Assembly: GCA_018830205.1 (NCBI GenBank)
Contig: JAHJSX010000140.1
Span: 1-12,604, forward strand
Length of the DNA: 12,604 bases
Reading direction: 5' to 3'
Origin: an archaeon
GTDB lineage: Archaea > Hydrothermarchaeota > Hydrothermarchaeia > Hydrothermarchaeales > Hydrothermarchaeaceae
A program made the position numbers and the translations under genes. Numbering within the stretch: position 1 is the stretch's first letter; each line of letters starts with the position of its first letter. Under the pieces are notes generated by a model. The model searched no databases, had not been told where the DNA came from, and saw only the letters and a program-made list of their open reading frames with translations. Of the stretch, positions 6,490 through 11,995 are shown in pieces.

Positions 6490-6977
6490 TCAACCCTAAT
6501 CTTTATTTCCTTCTTTTTAACTGGAACCAGTTTTTTCAGCTCTACCTTGGTATCGCTGTCTATTGTAACCTTGTTCATTGATGCATTTGGGGGCTTCCCA
6601 TTTACCTCGAAAATATAGTACCCTTCCTCGCCGTCTACAGATGTCACAAACTCCCTGTCGCCGACATTTTCAATAGTTACCCCCGAAATCTCCTTCAGGA
6701 CGTCAAGGACGCTTGCACCCCTTTGCACGTTTACATCGAACTGCTCGCCCAAAAAATCAAAGGCATTGTACATATGCTCTGTTTTTGCTTTGAGCACGTG
6801 GGTCCTGCCGAATTTCCTGCGCTCAATGAGGCCCGCACTCTCAAGTATTTTAGCGTGCTTTGCCGTCACGGGTACAGATATGCCAAGCTCCCTTGCAAGC
6901 CCTGTTATATGCTTCTCTTCATTAATCAGGGACCGAAGCATCTCGCGTCTTGTCTTGCTTGAAAGCGCACGAAACAT
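6486..6977 (-). CDS. ArsR-like winged-helix regulator with DUF4430/transcobalamin-like C-terminal domain
   Basis: 163 residues from the ATG at 6977-6975; an in-frame TTG at 6986 would add three. The ATG is preferred because a TATA box (7007-7001) lies about 27 nt upstream and the TTG is inside a palindromic operator. Residues 1-65 are an ArsR-type winged helix (FRALSSKTRREMLRSL, then SVPVTAKHAKILESAGLIERR). After a linker helix, residues about 86-155 read SVLDVLKE, REFVTSVDG, YYIFEVNGKPP and VTIDSDTKVELKKL, which resembles the DUF4430 / transcobalamin C-terminal pattern. There is no cysteine, so the classic ArsR cysteine metal site is absent. It lies between a secretion-family ATPase and nickel genes, and the nearby cobamide genes make ligand sensing plausible. 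The C-terminal call is by pattern only. Confidence 0.75.
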   Translation of the reverse strand: MFRALSSKTRREMLRSLINEEKHITGLARELGISVPVTAKHAKILESAGLIERRKFGRTHVLKAKTEHMYNAFDFLGEQFDVNVQRGASVLDVLKEISGVTIENVGDREFVTSVDGEEGYYIFEVNGKPPNASMNKVTIDSDTKVELKKLVPVKKKEIKIRVD

Positions 6978-6978
6978 G

Positions 6979-7007
6979 TTACCCAATTGGGTAATAAACG
7001 TATATAA
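6979..7007 (-). promoter_or_regulatory. Perfect 16-bp palindromic operator and TATA box of the ArsR-like gene
   Basis: TTACCCAATTGGGTAA (6979-6994) is a perfect palindrome. It sits between the minus-strand TATA element (TTATATA, 7007-7001) and the ATG at 6977-6975, covering the expected transcription start. The position fits autorepression by a dimeric winged-helix protein. No second full copy was noticed in the window. Confidence 0.65.
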
Positions 7008-7015
7008 GATTTTGC

Positions 7016-7636
7016 TCAGAGGCCAAAAATAATCACAGCAAACCCTGTCATAGCTATCACCACGCCAGCTATCGTGTGGGAGTGGTGTTCGAGTTTGTGG
7101 GAGGGTAGGAATGACACCCCTTTATGAAGGGCAAAAGATACCGTGAGCATTGAAGCCACTGTCACTATCCCAAATGTCGCAATGACAAGGACAACCTCAG
7201 CCATACCATAAACCGCAGCCAGAAACATGATGGGAATCAGGGGTTCACATGGGCCAAGCACGAAAACCAGCATGAACATCCAAACACTTGCGCTCTTTGT
7301 CTTTAGTTTTTCATGGGCATGGTGATGCGACCTCTTAAGGCCCCATACTGCGTAAGCTATGCCGAAACCAATAAGAAGGAGGGGGGCAATCGAGGCCCTC
7401 CAGGCCTCCACGCTTTCAAGCCGGGACACGCTGAACCCTGCCAGAAGCCCGACCGAGCCTATAACGACCGATGACCCAACGTGCAGAAGGCCGCCGAGAA
7501 ATATTATAAAGAACAGTTTTTTCGAAGACCAATTCTGGGCCTTCCCAAGCCCGATAAACGGGACGTAGTGGTCCGGGCCAAGCACAACGTGTGACGCGGC
7601 AACGACCGCTGAAAGCGCAACTAAATAGTATTCCAT
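7016..7636 (-). CDS. NicO/UreH-like nickel (metal) permease
   Basis: 206 residues with about six hydrophobic segments (roughly 1-20, 41-68, 83-100, 117-145, 147-165 and 187-206), so an integral membrane protein. Family-like metal motifs are SHVVLGPDHYVPF in the first helix (H16, D22, H23, similar to the HX4DH signature of nickel/cobalt permeases), LLHVGSSVVIG (H52) in the second, and a His-rich loop SHHHAHE (104-108). It is encoded 43 bp downstream of nikR on the same strand, which makes nickel the likely substrate. Sequence repeats shared with the nikR promoter overlap its TATA box and start codon. Nickel would feed F430, hydrogenase or CO dehydrogenase; cobalt cannot be excluded. Confidence 0.78.
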   Translation of the reverse strand: MEYYLVALSAVVAASHVVLGPDHYVPFIGLGKAQNWSSKKLFFIIFLGGLLHVGSSVVIGSVGLLAGFSVSRLESVEAWRASIAPLLLIGFGIAYAVWGLKRSHHHAHEKLKTKSASVWMFMLVFVLGPCEPLIPIMFLAAVYGMAEVVLVIATFGIVTVASMLTVSFALHKGVSFLPSHKLEHHSHTIAGVVIAMTGFAVIIFGL

Positions 7637-7673
7637 GGTAATACTATTTTAAAAAAAGTAACACTATAAATAC
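7623..7673 (-). promoter_or_regulatory. Candidate NikR operator and promoter of the nickel permease
   Basis: GTAATACTATT (7638-7648) is an exact copy of a sequence at the nikR promoter (8137-8147). GTAACACTAT (7658-7667) repeats it with one change, exactly 20 bp away. In addition, AAATAGTATT (7623-7632) and AATACTATTT (7640-7649) form a perfect 10-bp inverted repeat across the permease ATG. The minus-strand TATA element (about 7673-7664) overlaps the GTAACACTAT copy, and the start site would fall near 7642. NikR binding is inferred. Confidence 0.5.
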
Positions 7674-7679
7674 TTTTTG

Positions 7680-8099
7680 TTATCCAAGCCCTTTCCCGGC
7701 CGAACTCATTACAAGCTTCCCGTGCTTGACACCCCTTGCTGCAATAAGGGCATCAGAAATATGTTGTATCTCTGTCGCCTCCCCTTTGATTACAAGGACC
7801 TCAAGGCAGTTGTGCTCATCTAGGTGGACGTGCATGCTTGAGAGGATATTTGCATGGTGCGAGTGCTGGAGCTCCACAAGCTTGTCCGAGACCCCTCTGA
7901 CATCGTGGTCGTAAAGGAGCGTGAGCGACCCGATGGCCTCGCCCCCTTCATGCTCCCATTCGCTTGCCACGATGAAATTTCGTATGAGGTCGCGGATGCC
8001 CTCCGAGCGGTTGGCGTATCCTTTTTCCTCCAGGATTTCATCGAATTGGTCGAGCAGTTTAGGGGCAATTGTGGTGCTGAACCTAACTATTTTTTCCAT
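7680..8099 (-). CDS. nikR: Nickel-responsive regulator NikR
   Basis: 139 residues, full length for NikR, which binds operator DNA when loaded with Ni(II) and represses nickel uptake genes. An N-terminal ribbon-helix-helix (VRFSTTIAPKLLDQFD, then NRSEGIRDLIRNF) is followed by the ACT-like metal-binding domain. The square-planar nickel ligands of E. coli NikR (H76, H87, H89, C95) align by spacing with H79, H90, H92 and C98 in QHSHHANILSSMHVHLDEHNCLE-type sequence. The start is an ATG about 28 nt downstream of a TATA-like TTTTAAAT, with no strong Shine-Dalgarno sequence. A dyad around that TATA box suggests autoregulation. It is divergent from btuF and followed by the nickel permease. Confidence 0.95.
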   Translation of the reverse strand: MEKIVRFSTTIAPKLLDQFDEILEEKGYANRSEGIRDLIRNFIVASEWEHEGGEAIGSLTLLYDHDVRGVSDKLVELQHSHHANILSSMHVHLDEHNCLEVLVIKGEATEIQHISDALIAARGVKHGKLVMSSAGKGLG

Positions 8100-8115
8100 G
8101 ATTGTTATTCAAATC

Positions 8116-8147
8116 GTATTATTATTTAAAATTAATGTAATACTATT
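8116..8147 (-). promoter_or_regulatory. Candidate NikR dyad operator around the nikR TATA box
   Basis: GTATTA (8116-8121) and TAATAC (8138-8143) form a perfect inverted repeat with a 16-bp spacer, the same geometry as the E. coli NikR site GTATGA-N16-TCATAC. The spacer (8122-8137) holds the A/T-rich TATA element of nikR. The right arm continues as GTAATACTATT, identical to a site at the nickel permease promoter. Binding would block TBP/TFB access; this role is inferred. Confidence 0.6.
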
Positions 8148-8157
8148 AGCCTGATGA

Positions 8158-8192
8158 CTAACAGTTGTTATCTCAATGCACCTTTTTATAAA
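8158..8192 (+). promoter_or_regulatory. btuF promoter with upstream CTAACA motif
   Basis: TTTTTATAAA (8183-8192) is a clear TATA box about 29 nt upstream of the ATG at 8217, implying a leaderless mRNA. Upstream, CTAACAGTTGTTATC (8158-8172) contains the inverted repeat TAACA-GT-TGTTA and matches 13 of 15 bases of an element before the second btuF-like gene at 9774-9788. Confidence 0.6.
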
Positions 8193-8216
8193 CGATGTCT
8201 CTGGTATCTCTATGAC

Positions 8217-9107
8217 ATGCACATGCGTTTAATCCTGGCACTGGTCCTGCTCTTTGCGGGCTGCATGAGCCAGCCAGAATCCCTGCAGGAGGAAGGCAAA
8301 GTCCAAATAATTGACGATTTGGGCAGAAACATAACTCTTGAAAAATACCCTGAGAGAATTGTTTCTACGGCCCCGAGCAATACCGAGATTATTTTTGCGC
8401 TGGGCCTTGGAGATAGAGTGGTCGGAGTAACCGAGTATTGCGACTACCCTCCCGAAACAAAGGAAAAAGAGAAAATCGGCGGATTCAGCACCGTAGACAT
8501 CGAAAAAATCACCTCTCTTTCTCCTGACATTATTTTCGCAGCAGAACTGACTGGGATGGAAAATATCGAAAAACTGGAGGAGCTGGGCATTACGGTGGTT
8601 GTGCTGCAGCCAAAGGACGTGGAGGGCATATTGAATGATATTAATCTCGTTGGGAAAATCACAGGTGCTGTGAATGAAGCCGCTGCACTTGAATCCGACA
8701 TGAGGGGGCGTATTGAGGCAGTAAGAACAAAGACGCAGAGTTTAGACAAGCCAGAGGTTCTCTACATTGTCTGGCACGACCCGTTGATGGCAGCAGGCTC
8801 TGGCACTTTCATATCTGATTTAGTTGACATGGCCGGCGGCGTTAACGTCGCAGGTGACATGGATGACTACAAGGCCGTGAGCCTCGAGGTTGTCGTGGAC
8901 AGGGATCCCGCGGTAATAATAACCACAACTGGCATGGGTGAACAGCCAATTTACGATTTTGTAGTAAACGATGAGAGGCTTTCCCAGGTCAGCGCAGTCA
9001 AAAACGGGAGGATTTATAAGATAGACCAAAATATTGTAAACAGGGCCGGACCAAGAATTGTGGACGCTCTGGAGGAAATTGCAGGATTTATTCATCCAGA
9101 GGCTTAA
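8217..9107 (+). CDS. btuF: Corrinoid-binding lipoprotein BtuF-like (ABC transporter)
   Basis: 296 residues from the ATG at 8217. A TATA box about 29 nt upstream and a signal peptide beginning right at this point favour it over the in-frame ATG at 8154. The signal peptide is MHMRLILALVLLFAGC, with C16 the probable lipid anchor. The rest is a class III periplasmic-binding fold: IIDDLGRNITLEKYPERIV, SNTEIIFALGLGDRVVGVTEYCDYPPE, GGFSTVDIEKI, then a second lobe with WHDPLMAAGSGTFISDLVDMAGG and a RAGPRIVDALEEIAG end. Cobamide or cobinamide as ligand is favoured by the cbiZ gene 18 bp downstream; heme or a siderophore is possible for the fold. BtuC and BtuD are not in the window. Confidence 0.85.
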   Translation: MHMRLILALVLLFAGCMSQPESLQEEGKVQIIDDLGRNITLEKYPERIVSTAPSNTEIIFALGLGDRVVGVTEYCDYPPETKEKEKIGGFSTVDIEKITSLSPDIIFAAELTGMENIEKLEELGITVVVLQPKDVEGILNDINLVGKITGAVNEAAALESDMRGRIEAVRTKTQSLDKPEVLYIVWHDPLMAAGSGTFISDLVDMAGGVNVAGDMDDYKAVSLEVVVDRDPAVIITTTGMGEQPIYDFVVNDERLSQVSAVKNGRIYKIDQNIVNRAGPRIVDALEEIAGFIHPEA

Positions 9108-9125
9108 TTTTTTGAGGTGGAGAGA

Positions 9126-9773
9126 ATGAGGATACCCATCAAAGGGATTGAGGCCAGGATAATAGGGGACACTCTGGTAGTTTCCTCAGAAATCCCTCTC
9201 AAGATTTTGAGCTCAGACGTGCTTGAGGGAGGATTTTTCCATGCGAGGTATATTTTGAACCACCGCGTCGAGCTTGACTACGACCACGATTCACCCGCAG
9301 GTGACATGGAAAAAGTCCTGGACGGAATTGGCATAAAAGAAAAAGCAGCCGGCATGATGACTGCAGTGGATTTGGAAAACATCCATGTCACAACATGTGA
9401 AGACGTAACTGCGGTTATCACCGGGGGCGTAACCAATGCCATCGCATCAGGCGAAAAGCAGGAAGGAGTAGGGACAATAAACATAATCCTTCTGATTGAT
9501 GCCAATCTGTCCGATGCCGCCATGGTGAATGCAGTCATCAATGCAACGGAGGCAAAGACCCTGGCGCTTCGGGATTTGAACGTAAAAAGCAAAAGGTCAG
9601 ATGAACTTGCTACTGGAACCAGCACGGACACAATAGTAATCGCCTGCACAGGAAAGGGAGAACAACTAAAATACACAGGCAACGCGACCGCAATTGGCGA
9701 GTGCATCGGCCTCGCAGTTAGAAAAGCCACACGCGAGGCCATAATCAAACAGGAGAAATTATTATCCATTTAG
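9126..9773 (+). CDS. cbiZ: Adenosylcobinamide amidohydrolase CbiZ
   Basis: 215 residues. CbiZ cleaves the aminopropanol amide of adenosylcobinamide (and, in some homologues, the nucleotide loop of pseudocobalamin) to give adenosylcobyric acid, allowing salvaged corrinoids to re-enter cobamide synthesis. Family-like sequence runs through the protein: VSSEIPLKILSSDVLEGG, ARYILNHRVELDYDHDSP, AAGMMTAVDLENI, VTAVITGGVTNAIASG, a TINIILLIDANLSDAAM segment, and a Gly/Thr-rich end (ATGTSTDTIVIACTGKG, then KYTGNATAIGECIGLAVRKA). GAGGTG (9114-9119) six bases before the ATG at 9126 fixes the start; a GTG at 9117 would lie inside this Shine-Dalgarno site. It is 18 bp behind btuF in the same operon, coupling uptake to remodelling. 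Confidence 0.9.
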   Translation: MRIPIKGIEARIIGDTLVVSSEIPLKILSSDVLEGGFFHARYILNHRVELDYDHDSPAGDMEKVLDGIGIKEKAAGMMTAVDLENIHVTTCEDVTAVITGGVTNAIASGEKQEGVGTINIILLIDANLSDAAMVNAVINATEAKTLALRDLNVKSKRSDELATGTSTDTIVIACTGKGEQLKYTGNATAIGECIGLAVRKATREAIIKQEKLLSI

Positions 9774-9807
9774 CTAACAATTGTAATCCAAAACGGTGCA
9801 TATAAAA
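9774..9807 (+). promoter_or_regulatory. Promoter of the second btuF-like gene with CTAACA motif
   Basis: TATAAAA (9801-9807) is centred about 29 nt upstream of the ATG at 9833, so the transcript is probably leaderless or nearly so. CTAACAATTGTAATC (9774-9788) starts 27 nt before the TATAAA and matches the element before btuF, which starts 29 nt before its TATAAA. It starts immediately after the cbiZ stop codon. Confidence 0.6.
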
Positions 9808-9832
9808 ACAATTATCACAGCATGCAAGGTTT

Positions 9833-11995
9833 ATGCACAGAATAATCCTTATTTTCTTTCTGCTTACGTTAAACACCGTTTATGCGGCTCCGGAGCTGGT
9901 CTCTTGGTATAATAACAATACACTGGACGTGGCAACAAACATTTCAACTACAACTGAAAATTCTATATTCTTCAACGCCACTGCAAACGAAACAGTCAAC
10001 TGGACTTGGACACTGGACGGGGTGGTAAAAGACACAGACATTGATACAAACAGCGGCGAGTGGAGCTATAACTTCCCGGACTACGGGACATACAACATTG
10101 GCGCATCCGGTACAAATGAGAACGGGGCCACACAGAGCGTAAACTGGACTATCACTTCAGTTTTCAATTTTACAGATGCACTTGGGAACAGCATATCCAT
10201 AAAAACCACGCCGCAAAAGATTGTATCCCTTGCACCCAGCAACACCGAGATTCTTTTTGCACTTGGGCTTGGAGACAGCGTCGTCGGCGTGACAAGCTAC
10301 TGCAATTACCCGCCGGAGGCCTCAAGCAAGACAAGCGTTGGGGGGTTCCAGAACCCAAACGTGGAGGGGGTTGAGATTCTCGGGGCCGATTTGATTCTTG
10401 CTTCAAGCGGGAACGACGAGATAACAGTAAACAAACTGATTGATGACTGCGCCAACCTGAATTGCACCCTTGCAAGCATAAGGGCAGAGACAATCGATGC
10501 TATTATGGATAACATAGAACTCGTTGGAAAAATCACAAATGCGGATTATGTCGACCTTAAAAACGAAATAAATTCAAGGATTAATGCGGTAGAAGGCAAT
10601 ACGAGCGGATTATCTGAAGAGGAAAAACCAGATGTCTTTTACGTAATCTGGGACGACCCGCTTTACACAGGCGGGAACGGAACCTTTGCACACGACTTGA
10701 TTCAAAAAGCAGGCGGAAAAAATATTGCGTCTGATTTGGACGGCTGGCAGATGATGAATGCCGAGGTCGTGCTCTCAAGAAATCCTGACGTCATAATATG
10801 CTCGGGCATGGGAGGAAGCGGCTCGAGCATCTGCAGCAACCTAAAAAACGACGCAGCCATAAAGTATGTCGACGCCGTTGTAAACAACAGGATGTATGTG
10901 GTCGGCGACTCGAACATCGTTGAGCGGCCTGGGCCAAGGATAGCATCGGGTCTTGAAACCATATATGCCTTTTTGAATTTCCCGCAAGGGGAAGTAAGTC
11001 AGGCCACCGTTTCAACAACTTCACCTCTTGCGACAAGTTACGCTTATGGCTCCACGATTACTGTGAGTTATACTACAGGCGCATCCACCCCTATCAGCTT
11101 TTACCGTCTTGACGATGGATTTATTACATCTTTTGAGAGCGACGCGGCAACTATATCACCTGCAAGCGGGAGCCATACCATAACTGTTTGGGTGAGGGAC
11201 GCAAATGGAGATTGGGGAAGCGACACACTGTCTTTCAGTGTGGACTCGCCCCCGGCACAATCGTCCCCTGGCGGAGGTCCCTCCTCATCCCCTGCGAAAC
11301 CCACGGCAACAGCAAGCGAAGGGGAAGCCGTTGTAAGCATACCCGGCATCAGCGCAGGGAGCACGGTTTCCGTGCAGATACCGGATGCCAAAGACGTGGA
11401 CGTTACAGAGATTTCCCTTAAGCCAAAAAGCAGCGTCAGCTCAGTCAAAATAACCGTGAAAAGCATGGATTCCGCACCAGGCGAGGTTTCTCCACTTGGC
11501 GTGACTGCTTACGGTTACATGGACATAAGCCACCAGAACATCGAGGACGAAAACATCGATGAGCTCGTGATTAAATTCAAGGTGGAGCTGGAATGGATGG
11601 AGGAGCACGGTGTGGATGCACAGAACATAAAGCTTGAAAGATACCACGACGGCACTTGGAACGAGCTTCCAACAAGCATTACAAGAGAAGACCCGACCTA
11701 TATTTACTATACCGCAAACTCCCCTGGGCTTTCTCTATTTGCAATAACAAATAGAATTACAGAGCCCGTGCCCATCACACTACCTCCGGTTGAAACCTCA
11801 CCCCCGGTTACAGAACTGCCCTCAATCACACCCTCCCCAACTGCAAGCCCCATTACACCACCTGCTGAAATACCGAAAGCATCACAAGGCCAAGACGAAA
11901 TTTCAGAAAAGAAAGGTATTTGTGGACCGACTGTAATGCCATTGATAGGCTTACTACCCGCCATCTTAATCTTTCTACTTAGGAAGAAATTATGA
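9833..11995 (+). CDS. Large surface BtuF-like protein with PKD-like, PGF-pre-PGF-like and CGP-CTERM-like parts
   Basis: 720 residues. A signal peptide (1-18, cleavage after VYA) leads into a PKD-like domain (about 19-110) rich in N-glycosylation sequons; at least ten NxS/T sites occur in the protein. A complete BtuF-type domain follows (111-385; SNTEILFALGLGDSVVGVTSYCNYPPE, RPGPRIASGLETI), then an Ig-like beta domain (about 386-475), a Pro/Ser linker, a PGF-pre-PGF-like domain (about 490-640; IKLERYHDGTWNELPTSIT and GLSLFAI), a Thr/Pro-rich stalk, and a C-terminal GICGPT (C697), hydrophobic helix and RKKL. The tail resembles CGP-CTERM sorting signals. The likely role is corrinoid capture at the cell surface, handing ligand to the transporter. 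It overlaps cobT by ATGA. The ligand is inferred from neighbours. Confidence 0.85.
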   Translation: MHRIILIFFLLTLNTVYAAPELVSWYNNNTLDVATNISTTTENSIFFNATANETVNWTWTLDGVVKDTDIDTNSGEWSYNFPDYGTYNIGASGTNENGATQSVNWTITSVFNFTDALGNSISIKTTPQKIVSLAPSNTEILFALGLGDSVVGVTSYCNYPPEASSKTSVGGFQNPNVEGVEILGADLILASSGNDEITVNKLIDDCANLNCTLASIRAETIDAIMDNIELVGKITNADYVDLKNEINSRINAVEGNTSGLSEEEKPDVFYVIWDDPLYTGGNGTFAHDLIQKAGGKNIASDLDGWQMMNAEVVLSRNPDVIICSGMGGSGSSICSNLKNDAAIKYVDAVVNNRMYVVGDSNIVERPGPRIASGLETIYAFLNFPQGEVSQATVSTTSPLATSYAYGSTITVSYTTGASTPISFYRLDDGFITSFESDAATISPASGSHTITVWVRDANGDWGSDTLSFSVDSPPAQSSPGGGPSSSPAKPTATASEGEAVVSIPGISAGSTVSVQIPDAKDVDVTEISLKPKSSVSSVKITVKSMDSAPGEVSPLGVTAYGYMDISHQNIEDENIDELVIKFKVELEWMEEHGVDAQNIKLERYHDGTWNELPTSITREDPTYIYYTANSPGLSLFAITNRITEPVPITLPPVETSPPVTELPSITPSPTASPITPPAEIPKASQGQDEISEKKGICGPTVMPLIGLLPAILIFLLRKKL

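Noticed and set aside
8154..8216. Longer btuF start
   Set aside because: The added 21 residues would be encoded by the promoter (TATA box at 8183-8192) and would precede a good lipoprotein signal peptide.
8100..8216. Cobalamin riboswitch upstream of btuF
   Set aside because: The 117-bp divergent gap is filled by two promoters and operators, the btuF transcript appears leaderless, and no B12-box-like conserved core was seen.
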